Source: JBCCMQ01 sp039179985 (GTDB lineage Bacteria > Pseudomonadota > Alphaproteobacteria > Rhodobacterales > Rhodobacteraceae). Taken from it: a DNA stretch of 11,714 nucleotides. The notes beneath the pieces were generated by a model that made no database searches, was not told the origin of the DNA, and saw nothing but the letters and a program-made list of their open reading frames with translations. The stretch lies in assembly GCA_039179985.1 (NCBI GenBank), contig JBCDED010000091.1:1-11714 (forward strand), given 5' to 3'. The stretch's first letter is position 1. The number at the start of each line of letters is the position of its first letter. The translations under genes and the position numbers were made by a program. Shown here one piece after another: positions 5,588-11,714 of the stretch.

Positions 5588-6688
5588 CGCGCGCGCTGCG
5601 TCGAGCACCTCGCGCAGGGGTTCGACAGGCACGTCCGAGGTCACGAAGGCCTCGCCGATCCCCCGGACAAGGACAAACCGAAGCTTGCCGTCGATGACTT
5701 TTTTGTCCTGGGACATCAGGTCGATAAGCACCTCTGTTGCGGGCAGGTCGCCTGGAATATCGGCAAGGTCCTTCTTCATTCCCATCCGGGCCAGATGCGC
5801 GCGCACGCGGCTTGGCGTCTCCTGGGCACAAAGGCCAAGGCGACCGGAAAGCTCAAAGGCCAGCGCGCAACCCACGGCAACGCCTTCGCCGTGGAGCAGC
5901 CGGTCGGAGTACCCCGTCGCCGCCTCAAGGGCGTGACAGAAGGTATGACCCAGATTCAAGAGCGCCCGGTCCCCCTGCTCCGTCTCGTCCCGGGCCACGA
6001 TGTCGGCCTTCATCCGCACGCTGTGCGCCACCGCATGGGTGCGCGCCGCGGTGTCGCCGGACGCCAGCGCCCGGCCGTTCGCTTCAAGCCATGCAAAGAA
6101 ATCCGCGTCACCCAGAAGCCCGTATTTCACCACCTCGCCGTAGCCTGCCAGGAAATCCCGCGGCGACAAGGTGTCCAGGACCGAGATATCGGCAATGACC
6201 AGCGCGGGCTGGTAGAACGCGCCCACGAGGTTCTTGCCGTGGCCTGTGTTGATCGCGGTCTTGCCGCCCACGGAACTGTCCACTTGCGCCAGAAGGCTAG
6301 TGGGGATCTGCACAAAGCCGACGCCGCGCCGCACGATGGCCGCGGCGAAGCCCACAAGGTCCCCGATCACCCCACCCCCCAAGGCGACCACCACATCCCG
6401 GCGTTCGATCTTTTCGGCCAAAAGCCATTCCACTGTTTCGGTCAGATGCACCCAGCCTTTGGTCTTTTCGCCCGCGGGCAGTGTCAGCGCAGTGACCTCG
6501 ATCCCAGCGTTTTCGAGCGACCAGCGAAGGTCCGCGAGATGCAGCGCACCCACGCTTGCGTCGGTCACCACGGCCACCCTTGGCCGCACCAGCATCGGGC
6601 CAATCAGCGCCCCCGCCTGCCCCATAAGCGCCGGACCGATCCTGACATCATAGCTGCGCTCACCAAGCTCAACGCGTTCCGTTTGCAT
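5579..6688 (-). CDS. aroB: 3-dehydroquinate synthase
   Basis: A 369-residue cytoplasmic enzyme of the shikimate pathway. It turns DAHP into 3-dehydroquinate using NAD and a divalent metal, with release of phosphate. Visible motifs: the NAD-binding GGGVIGD 104-110, PTSLLAQVDSSVGGKT 129-144, the metal ligands Glu185 (GYGEVVKYG), His248 (NLGHTFCHA) and His266 (HGE), and SQDKK 326-330. These match the Glu184, His247 and His264 known for this family, so the enzyme should be active. The start at 6688 has AGGGGG (6700-6695 on the minus strand) 6 nt before it, gives the expected length and overlaps the end of aroK by 20 nt. The frame is open further upstream, but that part only shadows aroK. aroB is second in the aroK-aroB operon and ends 6 bp from ssb. 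Confidence 0.97.
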   Translation of the reverse strand: MQTERVELGERSYDVRIGPALMGQAGALIGPMLVRPRVAVVTDASVGALHLADLRWSLENAGIEVTALTLPAGEKTKGWVHLTETVEWLLAEKIERRDVVVALGGGVIGDLVGFAAAIVRRGVGFVQIPTSLLAQVDSSVGGKTAINTGHGKNLVGAFYQPALVIADISVLDTLSPRDFLAGYGEVVKYGLLGDADFFAWLEANGRALASGDTAARTHAVAHSVRMKADIVARDETEQGDRALLNLGHTFCHALEAATGYSDRLLHGEGVAVGCALAFELSGRLGLCAQETPSRVRAHLARMGMKKDLADIPGDLPATEVLIDLMSQDKKVIDGKLRFVLVRGIGEAFVTSDVPVEPLREVLDAARAPV

Positions 6689-7238
6689 ATTCCGCCCCCT
6701 CTTCGAGGATGCCGCCATGGGTCTTGAGCGCCGCCAGAACCGCCTCGGCCATGTCACTGACGGCGTAGCTGGCGCGCGCCTCCACGACCACATCCGCAAG
6801 CGCATAGATCGGCGTGCGCGCGTTGTAGATCTCGGCCAGCGTCGCCCTAGGGTCTGCCGTGCGCAGCAGGGGCCGCGTGTTCTTGTGGCGGACGCGTGAC
6901 CAGAGCAGATCAAGATCGGCCTTGAGCCAGACCGCCACGCCCGCTGCGCGGATCAGATCCCGATTGCGCTCGGCCAGAAAGGCGCCGCCGCCGGTGGACA
7001 AGATCGCCGGATCGCCGGTCATCAGGCGTCCCAACACTTCGGTCTCGCGATCCCGAAAGAAGGCTTCGCCGTCGCGCTCGAAGATCTCGGGGATGGTCAT
7101 GCTGGCCGCGGCAACGATTTCTTCGTCGGAATCTATGAAAGACGCACCCAGAATCTTCGCCAGCGTACCGCCCACGGCGGTCTTGCCCGATCCCATCATT
7201 CCGACCAGTGCCACGGTCTTTTTCAAGGTGTAACTCAA
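6669..7238 (-). CDS. aroK: Shikimate kinase
   Basis: Shikimate kinase phosphorylates shikimate at the 3-hydroxyl with ATP, the fifth step toward chorismate. From the TTG at 7238 it has 189 residues, within the family's usual 170-190. Motifs: P-loop GMMGSGKT 13-20, substrate-binding DSDEE 36-40, FFRDRE 60-65 with the shikimate-binding Arg region, the GGG loop at 83-85, lid RHKNTRPLL 117-125 and RTPIY 141-145. The start is not certain. An ATG at 7316 would add 26 poorly family-like residues and lies on an AT-rich promoter-like stretch without a ribosome binding site. TTG codons at 7238 and 7226 give N-termini (SYTLKKTVALVG or KKTVALVG) that fit homologs better. There is no in-frame ATG between them. 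It is first gene of the operon with aroB. Confidence 0.92.
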   Translation of the reverse strand: MSYTLKKTVALVGMMGSGKTAVGGTLAKILGASFIDSDEEIVAAASMTIPEIFERDGEAFFRDRETEVLGRLMTGDPAILSTGGGAFLAERNRDLIRAAGVAVWLKADLDLLWSRVRHKNTRPLLRTADPRATLAEIYNARTPIYALADVVVEARASYAVSDMAEAVLAALKTHGGILEEGAEYANGTR

Positions 7239-7297
7239 AACGGCCAGTGCCCGCTTGTTTTCGCCATTGGTTGTGAATGGCGTGATCTGGAGAAAAA

Positions 7298-7310
7298 TGC
7301 TATATATAAA
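7298..7310. promoter_or_regulatory. AT-rich divergent promoter region
   Basis: TGCTATATATAAA is the strongest AT island in this part of the window. On the plus strand it reads as an extended -10 (TGC then TATATA or TATAAA) for the operon at 7386. On the minus strand TTTATATATA could serve as -10 for aroK. No good -35 box is seen for either direction. It lies within the upstream extension of the aroK frame, another reason for a later aroK start. Confidence 0.35.
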
Positions 7311-7341
7311 CGACATAGAACGCGGCGTAGACCGTACAGAG

Positions 7342-7356
7342 GCGTCCCGAGGACGC
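7342..7356 (+). other. Hairpin in the leader of the membrane protein-XerD operon
   Basis: GCGTCC CGA GGACGC is a perfect 6-bp stem with a 3-nt loop, about 30 nt before the start at 7386. It would sit in the 5' untranslated region if the promoter near 7300 is used. No T run follows. It could protect the mRNA or be a small operator; no known riboswitch pattern is seen. Confidence 0.3.
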
Positions 7357-7385
7357 GCAAGACCGAGGCAGATAGGGCAGCAGGC

Positions 7386-7520
7386 ATGCGGAGATTGCTG
7401 AAGTTACTGATTTATTTGGCGGTTTTGGCCGCAGCCGTACTTGTGGGCTATGCCTATCTCGGAGACCTTTCGCCCGAGCAGCAGGAAATCACGGAACCTG
7501 TGGAGCTCGATGCGGGCTGA
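7386..7520 (+). CDS. Small single-pass membrane protein
   Basis: A 44-residue protein: a basic start (MRRLLK), a hydrophobic segment from about residue 5 to 24 ending in GYAYLG, and a short acidic tail (SPEQQEITEPVELDAG). This gives one transmembrane helix with the N-terminus inside and the acidic tail in the periplasm by the positive-inside rule. AGGG (7374-7377) lies 8 nt before the ATG. Its last 11 nt overlap the start of the next gene, so translation is likely coupled. I recall small proteins of this sort near XerD in related genomes but know no function. The clean membrane topology, ribosome binding site and overlap argue that it is real. It is easily missed because a longer frame beginning at a TTG (7441) overlaps it. 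Confidence 0.7.
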   Translation: MRRLLKLLIYLAVLAAAVLVGYAYLGDLSPEQQEITEPVELDAG

Positions 7521-9027
7521 GGCGACACGGAGTGTTGTCCTGGCCGCATCGGTCTTGCTTGCGGCTTCGGCGGCGCATGCTCAACCGCTTTCGGCCATCG
7601 ACTGGCTCAATCAGGCGGTCACTAATCCAGCCCCGCATTCCGAACCATTGCGCGACCTGACACCGCCCAAAATCGACGTGCGTCCCATCAGGCCGCCCAC
7701 GGTTGATGCCGCAGGCCTGCTGTCGCCCTTTGTCACCGGACTGCCGCGCGAAATGTGGACAGCGTCCGACGTGGGGACGGTGGTCAACCTTATCGAAAGT
7801 GAGGATTCAGGCGGTTTGCCGGCCATTCGGGAAATCCTGATGACCGTGCTTCTTGCCGAGGCCATTCCGCCCAGGGGCGCGGGCGATGGGCGCTTTCTGG
7901 AAGCGCGGGTCGACAAGCTGGTTGATCTTGGCGCGCTTGAAGCAGCGGCTGGTCTGCTTGAACAAACCCCGCTTTCGGATCCGGCCCTTTTTGCCCAGTG
8001 GTTCGATGTGCGCCTGCTTCTCGGCACCGAAAGCGAGGTCTGCGACCGGATGCTCGCCCGTCCCAATCTTGCGCCGGATTACGAAAGCCGGGTCTTCTGC
8101 CTTGCGCGGGCCGGCGACTGGTCTGCGGCCGCGATCAGCCTCGACGCCGGCGCGGCCCTGGGCAGTGTCACGCCTGAGCGCGCGCAACTTCTCGACCGGT
8201 TCCTTGACGACGTGGAGGACGGCGGACTGCTGCCCGCCCCGACAACGGGGGCGGTGACGCCGCTGACCTTCCGGTTGTTGGAGGCCATCGGCGAACCCCT
8301 TGGTAGCTCTGGCCTGCCGCGCGCCTATGCCTATGCCGACCTCAGCCCTAACAGCGGCTGGCGCGCGCAACTGGCCGCCGCAGAACGCCTTGGCGGCGAA
8401 CGCGCCATTGCGCCTTCGGTAGTCTTCGGCATTTACTCCGCCGGCCGGCCCTCTGCCTCAGGCGGGGTCTGGGACAGGGTTGCGGCGATCCAGGCGCTGG
8501 ACAAAGCCCTGTCCGAAACCGACGCAGCCGCCGTGGCGGAAGCCCTGCCTCATGCCTGGGAAGCAATGGAACAGGCCGAACTGGAGGTGCCCTTTGCCCG
8601 GTACTACGCGCAAGCGCTTCTGGCCCTGCCGTTGCCCGATGACGCGGCAGAACTGGCCGCACGGATCGCGCTCTTGTCGGAAAGCGCGGAGCTTGCCGCG
8701 CGCAGGCTGCGGGCGTCAGAAGGCGAAGCGGCGTTCCTTGCCGCGCTCGCGCTTGGCGATCCGACGCCGGCACAGGCCGTCACACCGGAGCAATCCATCG
8801 TCAAGGCCGCCTATTCCAGCGACGCGCTCTCGGCCAGCTACGCCATGATGCTCGAACGCGGACGCACAGGCGAAGCCATCCTTGTGGCTGCGCGGCTCTT
8901 GGTCGACGGATCGCGCGGCGACTTGCAGGATGTCGCGGTTGCCCTGCGCCTTTTTCGACAGGTGGGCCTTGAAGAGATTGCCAGAGAAGCCGCCTTGCAG
9001 TTCCTGATCCTGGAGCGACGGGGATGA
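7510..9027 (+). CDS. Secreted helical protein of unknown function
   Basis: A 505-residue protein with a signal peptide: basic start MRAEATR, hydrophobic core 9-23, likely cleavage after AHA (22-24). The mature part has a Pro-rich stretch (40-64) followed by nearly continuous Ala/Leu/Glu-rich amphipathic helices, resembling a TPR/HEAT-like helical solenoid (for example LVDLGALEAAAGLLEQ and VAARLLVDG). There are only two cysteines, Cys178 and Cys197, close enough for a periplasmic disulfide. I see no catalytic motif. The ATG at 7510 is chosen because it gives a proper signal peptide and has GGAG 4 nt upstream; the TTG at 7441 would put a non-signal stretch in front. It overlaps the small membrane protein gene by 11 nt and shares an ATGA overlap with xerD. 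A cell-envelope role is inferred from location only. Confidence 0.85.
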   Translation: MRAEATRSVVLAASVLLAASAAHAQPLSAIDWLNQAVTNPAPHSEPLRDLTPPKIDVRPIRPPTVDAAGLLSPFVTGLPREMWTASDVGTVVNLIESEDSGGLPAIREILMTVLLAEAIPPRGAGDGRFLEARVDKLVDLGALEAAAGLLEQTPLSDPALFAQWFDVRLLLGTESEVCDRMLARPNLAPDYESRVFCLARAGDWSAAAISLDAGAALGSVTPERAQLLDRFLDDVEDGGLLPAPTTGAVTPLTFRLLEAIGEPLGSSGLPRAYAYADLSPNSGWRAQLAAAERLGGERAIAPSVVFGIYSAGRPSASGGVWDRVAAIQALDKALSETDAAAVAEALPHAWEAMEQAELEVPFARYYAQALLALPLPDDAAELAARIALLSESAELAARRLRASEGEAAFLAALALGDPTPAQAVTPEQSIVKAAYSSDALSASYAMMLERGRTGEAILVAARLLVDGSRGDLQDVAVALRLFRQVGLEEIAREAALQFLILERRG

Positions 9028-9962
9028 GTGCGACCTGGATCAGTGCCTTTCTGGAAGCGCAGGCCGCGGAACTTGGCGCGGCGCACAACACGCTGCTGGC
9101 CTATGCGCGAGATCTGAAGGCCTATGACGCGTGGCTCGACCGGCGCGGCGGCGCGCTCGCCACGGCAGAGCGGGAGACGATCGAGGACTATCTGGTCGAC
9201 TGCGATGCGGAGGGCCTGTCGCGCGCCACGCGGGCGCGGCGGCTCTCCGCCATCCGGCAGCTATACCGCTTTGCCTTCGAGGAAGGGCTGCGCGGAGACA
9301 ACCCCGCCATCCAGATCAAGGGACCGGGCCGCGAAAAGCGCCTGCCGGACACACTGAGCGAAGAGGAAGTGACGCGGCTTCTGGCGGCCTCGCGTGCCCA
9401 TGGCCGAAGCGCGGCGGACCGTGCTCGCAACCACTGCCTTGTCGAAACCCTCTACGCCACAGGGATGCGGGTCAGCGAGCTTGTCTCGCTGCCGGTGCAG
9501 GCCGCCCGCGGCGATCCGCGGATGCTGCTTGTGCGGGGCAAAGGCGGCCGCGAGCGCATGGTGCCCCTGTCGCCGCCCGCCCGTGCGGCCATTGCCGCCT
9601 GGCTCGACCTGCGCGATGCCGAGGAAGACAAGAAATCCGCCAGGCGCCTTGCACCGTCGCGTTTTCTCTTTCCGAGCGCCTCAAAACAAGGCCACCTGAC
9701 GCGACACCGGTTCTACCAGCTGATCAAGGATATTGCCGCTGCGGCAGGCGTCATGCCGTCGAAAGTCAGCCCCCACACCTTGCGGCATGCTTTTGCGACG
9801 CATCTACTGGCGGGCGGCGCGGACCTGCGGTCGATCCAGACCTTGCTGGGGCACGCCGATGTCTCGACGACGGAGATTTACACCCATGTTCTTGAGGACC
9901 GCCTGCGCGATCTCGTCCTCGACCATCATCCGCTGGCAGCCCCCCAAAGCAACTCACGTTAA
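9024..9962 (+). CDS. xerD: Tyrosine recombinase XerD
   Basis: A 312-residue site-specific recombinase that, with XerC, resolves chromosome dimers at dif under FtsK control. The N-terminal SAM-like DNA-binding domain covers about 1-88 and the catalytic domain about 107-305. Catalytic residues are Arg149 (GMRVSEL), Lys173 (GKGGRER), His251 and Arg254 (HTLRHAF), His277 (GHADVSTTE) and nucleophile Tyr286 (YTHV), so it should be active. The segment HTLRHAFATHLLAGGADLR followed by LLGHADVSTTEIYTHV is closer to XerD than XerC, which usually has a K/S pattern (HKLRHSF). No att sites, phage genes or tRNA are near, so this is the housekeeping enzyme rather than an integrase. GGAG (9012-9015) lies 8 nt upstream, and the ATG overlaps the TGA of the previous gene in ATGA. 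Confidence 0.93.
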   Translation: MSATWISAFLEAQAAELGAAHNTLLAYARDLKAYDAWLDRRGGALATAERETIEDYLVDCDAEGLSRATRARRLSAIRQLYRFAFEEGLRGDNPAIQIKGPGREKRLPDTLSEEEVTRLLAASRAHGRSAADRARNHCLVETLYATGMRVSELVSLPVQAARGDPRMLLVRGKGGRERMVPLSPPARAAIAAWLDLRDAEEDKKSARRLAPSRFLFPSASKQGHLTRHRFYQLIKDIAAAAGVMPSKVSPHTLRHAFATHLLAGGADLRSIQTLLGHADVSTTEIYTHVLEDRLRDLVLDHHPLAAPQSNSR

Positions 9963-9987
9963 ATTCGCAACACCCAACGCGGCCTGG

Positions 9988-10018
9988 CATCAAGGGCCCC
10001 AACGCCTTGGGCGATGCT
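9988..10018. terminator. Possible terminator between xerD and the phosphoesterase gene
   Basis: GCATC (9988-9992) pairs with GATGC (10014-10018), and inside it AAGG (9993-9996) pairs with CCTT (10006-10009), with an asymmetric GGGC bulge. Only a short ATTT follows at 10021-10024. It lies in the 84-bp gap between convergent genes and could serve xerD. The T run is weak, so confidence is low. Confidence 0.3.
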
Positions 10019-10046
10019 CGATTTCTGAGATTAAACGCGAAGTGCT

Positions 10047-10862
10047 CTAGGCCACCTGTTTCAACTCTGCGGGCAGGACATCTTCGCTGGGCCAGAGGCC
10101 GTCGGTGAGCGTGCGGTGGTAGCCCTGGGTCAGGCCGACACTCTCCATCGCTGCGCGTGCGGCGGCGGCATCGTAAGCCAGCCGCTCGATTAGCACACCG
10201 TCGTTTGTCAGGCGCGCATATCGCGTGGCATCTCTACTGTCGTGGGGTGGCATGCCGATGCTTCCCGCGTTGATCCAATGGACGCTGTCCACGCTGCGCT
10301 GGAAAGCGATGCCGGAATGCCCGGCGAAGACCCCGTCGATGTCGCCGAGGCGGGCACGCAGCGTCGCGATCTCTTCGGCAAAGAGGTCCTCGGGGCTTGT
10401 GGACCAGATAAAACGGTTGATCGACTGCGCGCCGCCATGGATCACGGCAAAGCGGCCCCGTGCGTGGGTAAAAGTGACCAGTTTTGGCAAGTCCGCCATC
10501 CACTGCCTCTGGTCATCCGTGACGGCTGCGGCGGCATGGGCGTACCAGGCGCCGGACAGGGCATCGCAGGCGGTGCCGTCGCCAAATCCGCAGCCGCAAT
10601 CCTTGGCGGCCCCGGCCAGTTGCTCCTCGCAGTTGCCTGCGACCACGGCGCAGCCAAAGGCGCGCACGGCGGCGATGGTTTCGGCAGGGTGCCCGCAGTA
10701 GGCCGCCAGATCGCCTGTGCAGATCACTTGCCGCGGCGCGCGACCCTCGGCGCCCATCCGCTGAAGAAAGGCTTCCGTCGCGTGCAAATTGGACACAGGA
10801 CCGCCGAAAACAATGACTTCGCCCTCGAGATGCCCTAGTTCGAGGATATCAGCGATTTGCAT
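10047..10862 (-). CDS. Metallophosphoesterase-fold protein with altered metal site
   Basis: A 271-residue protein of the calcineurin-like/YfcE-MJ0936 phosphodiesterase type. Recognisable motifs: FGGPVSNLHA 19-28 at the place of the usual D-x-H-G-N, GDLAAYCG 50-57 (Asp51), GNCEE 76-80 (Asn77), IHGG 141-144 (His142), GHSG 181-184 (His182) and WINAGSIG 196-203. Compared with the canonical ligand set, the motif I Asp and His and the second His of GHxH are absent, whereas Asp51, Asn77, His142 and His182 remain. Seven cysteines (48, 56, 71, 78, 89, 91, 99) lie in the first 100 residues. The substrate is unknown; activity may be lost, single-metal or changed. AAGGAG (10876-10871 on the minus strand) 8 nt before the ATG at 10862 fixes the start over an upstream ATG at 10937. 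It is convergent with xerD and divergent from the CNNM/CBS gene. Confidence 0.85.
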   Translation of the reverse strand: MQIADILELGHLEGEVIVFGGPVSNLHATEAFLQRMGAEGRAPRQVICTGDLAAYCGHPAETIAAVRAFGCAVVAGNCEEQLAGAAKDCGCGFGDGTACDALSGAWYAHAAAAVTDDQRQWMADLPKLVTFTHARGRFAVIHGGAQSINRFIWSTSPEDLFAEEIATLRARLGDIDGVFAGHSGIAFQRSVDSVHWINAGSIGMPPHDSRDATRYARLTNDGVLIERLAYDAAAARAAMESVGLTQGYHRTLTDGLWPSEDVLPAELKQVA

Positions 10863-10870
10863 GGTTGCGG

Positions 10871-10876
10871 CTCCTT
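10871..10876 (-). promoter_or_regulatory. Ribosome binding site of the phosphoesterase gene
   Basis: AAGGAG on the minus strand, 8 nt before the ATG at 10862. It excludes the longer frame starting at 10937, which would begin inside the divergent gene's start. It overlaps the proposed -35 box of the plus-strand gene by two bases. Confidence 0.75.
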
Positions 10877-10903
10877 GAAGAGTGATCTTCCCGTCCCCAT
10901 AAG
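10875..10903 (+). promoter_or_regulatory. Possible promoter of the CNNM/CBS gene
   Basis: TTGAAG (10875-10880), a 17-nt spacer and CATAAG (10898-10903) match four of six bases in each sigma-70 box. Transcription would begin near 10910, about 28 nt before the start codon. A 17-bp inverted repeat sits right at that point. Confidence 0.35.
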
Positions 10904-10904
10904 T

Positions 10905-10921
10905 CGTTGAACCGATCAACG
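10905..10921. promoter_or_regulatory. Inverted repeat at the CNNM/CBS gene start region
   Basis: CGTTGA ACCGA TCAACG is a perfect 6-bp inverted repeat with a 5-nt centre. It begins 2 nt after the proposed -10 box and covers the expected transcription start, a usual place for a repressor operator; it could instead be a 5' stem-loop. No regulator gene is nearby to name. Confidence 0.35.
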
Positions 10922-10938
10922 CCAGACACAAGGACATG

Positions 10939-11714
10939 ATGGCGCCCTATCTTGACGCCGCTTTCTGGGCCACCAGTGCGGTTATCCTCATCCTCCTCGT
11001 TCTCTCGGGGTTCTTTTCCGGCTCAGAGACGGCCCTGACTGCGGCATCGCGCGGCAAGCTGCGTGCCCAGGCGGACCGCGGCAATCGTGGCGCGGCGCGG
11101 GCGCTGAAGATCACCGAGGACAATGAACGCCTGATCGGCTCCGTCCTTCTGGGCAACAACCTGGTCAATATCCTGGCCACATCGCTGGCGACGGCCCTCT
11201 TTACGCGTCTCCTCGGGGAAAGCGGCGTGGCTTTGGCCACGCTGGTGATGACCTTGCTGGTTCTCATATTCGCCGAGGTGTTGCCAAAGACCTACGCTAT
11301 CACCAATGCGGAAACCGCCGCGTCCCGCGTCTCTGGGCCCATCGGCGTTGTGGTGCGTGTCTTTTCGCCCGTCGTTGATGCCGTGCGGATGCTCGTCCGC
11401 GGCATCCTCCGCATCTTCGGCGTCCAAACCGACCCCGACAGCCACGTGCTGGCCCTGCGCGAGGAAATCGAAGGCGCCTTACAGCTTGGCCATTCCGAAG
11501 GCGTGGTGGAAAAGGAAGACCGCGACCGGATCCTCGGCGCACTTGATCTGGGCGACCGCACGGTCGAAGAGATCATGCTGCACCGCTCGGGCATTGAAAT
11601 GATCGACGCCGACAACGACCCCGAGACGACCCTCAGCCAGTGCCTGTCGTCGGCGCACACGCGTCTGCCGATCTTCAAGGGCGACCCGGAGAACATCCTT
11701 GGTGTCATCCACGC
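10939..11714 (+). CDS. CNNM/CBS-domain membrane protein (CorC/HlyC family), 3' end missing
   Basis: The first 258 residues of a protein cut by the window edge. The CNNM (DUF21) membrane domain covers about 1-165: a first helix (12-27), the conserved SGFFSGSETALTA 23-35, GNNLVNILATS 72-82, helices about 96-113 with AEVLPKTYA 112-120, and a third segment near 134-160. A tandem CBS pair starts near 204 (DLGDRTVEEIMLHRS), with TRLPIF 241-246 entering the first CBS motif. Family members are linked to magnesium/cobalt transport or efflux and, by older naming, to hemolysins. A C-terminal CorC-HlyC domain would be expected beyond the edge. The start may be 10936 or 10939 (ATGATG); AAGGA (10930-10934) is 4 nt from the second and 1 nt from the first, so the second is preferred. 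The gene is divergent from the phosphoesterase gene. Confidence 0.9.
   Translation, partial: MAPYLDAAFWATSAVILILLVLSGFFSGSETALTAASRGKLRAQADRGNRGAARALKITEDNERLIGSVLLGNNLVNILATSLATALFTRLLGESGVALATLVMTLLVLIFAEVLPKTYAITNAETAASRVSGPIGVVVRVFSPVVDAVRMLVRGILRIFGVQTDPDSHVLALREEIEGALQLGHSEGVVEKEDRDRILGALDLGDRTVEEIMLHRSGIEMIDADNDPETTLSQCLSSAHTRLPIFKGDPENILGVIH

Noticed and set aside
5795..6727. 310-codon plus-strand frame opposite aroB and aroK
   Set aside because: It is a composition shadow: Arg/His/Pro-rich and without motifs, while the opposite strand encodes two intact enzymes.
7239..7316. Longer aroK from the ATG at 7316
   Set aside because: No ribosome binding site; the extra residues are not kinase-like and overlie an AT-rich promoter-like stretch. 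It is kept as an alternative, not the preferred start.
9024..9962. Tyrosine recombinase as a sign of an integrated element
   Set aside because: Its sequence is XerD-like, its operon partners are envelope proteins, and no att repeats, tRNA, phage or plasmid genes are nearby.
1..11714. CRISPR array, tRNA/rRNA, insertion sequence or known riboswitch
   Set aside because: No regularly spaced repeats, cloverleaf, transposase with terminal repeats or recognisable aptamer pattern was found on either strand by eye.

Overview
The window looks like chromosomal DNA of an alphaproteobacterium, most likely a Rhodobacteraceae (Roseobacter-type) species. The evidence is high GC with strong third-position G/C, an SSB with a glycine-rich linker and DDEIPF tip, an aroK-aroB operon beside a XerD gene and a CorC/HlyC-type membrane protein, and a GC hairpin block of a kind I recall as common between genes in that family. 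Genes are dense and all but one are complete; the last runs off the right edge.

Layout. 1-194: non-coding leader with homopolymer C and G tracts and hairpins. 195-2279: double ATP-binding subunit of a peptide/nickel-type ABC importer; its permease and binding-protein genes are not in the window. 2367-4007 and 4016-4366: a TPR-like histidine-rich protein of unknown function and, 8 nt later, a small ABM-fold protein, probably one operon. 4371-4976 (minus): exported lytic transglycosylase. 5090-5572: ssb, divergent from it. 5579-6688 and 6669-7238 (minus): aroB and aroK, overlapping by 20 nt, giving two steps of the shikimate pathway. 7386-9962 (plus): a three-gene overlapping operon of a 44-residue membrane protein, a 505-residue secreted helical protein and XerD. 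10047-10862 (minus): a metallophosphoesterase-fold protein with an altered active site. 10939-end (plus): 5' part of a CNNM/CBS-domain membrane protein.

Most of this is housekeeping: peptide uptake, cell-wall turnover, DNA replication and repair, aromatic biosynthesis, chromosome dimer resolution and membrane ion homeostasis. I see no mobile element, CRISPR array, tRNA/rRNA or defence island. The points most worth a second look are: the phosphoesterase, which keeps every ligand of one metal site but has lost the private ligands of the other; a transglycosylase whose promoter sits against the first possible ATG, pointing to a downstream CTG start; two convergent gene pairs 4 and 6 bp apart, each with a hairpin over the stop codons; the histidine-rich TPR protein; and the coupled envelope-protein/XerD operon.
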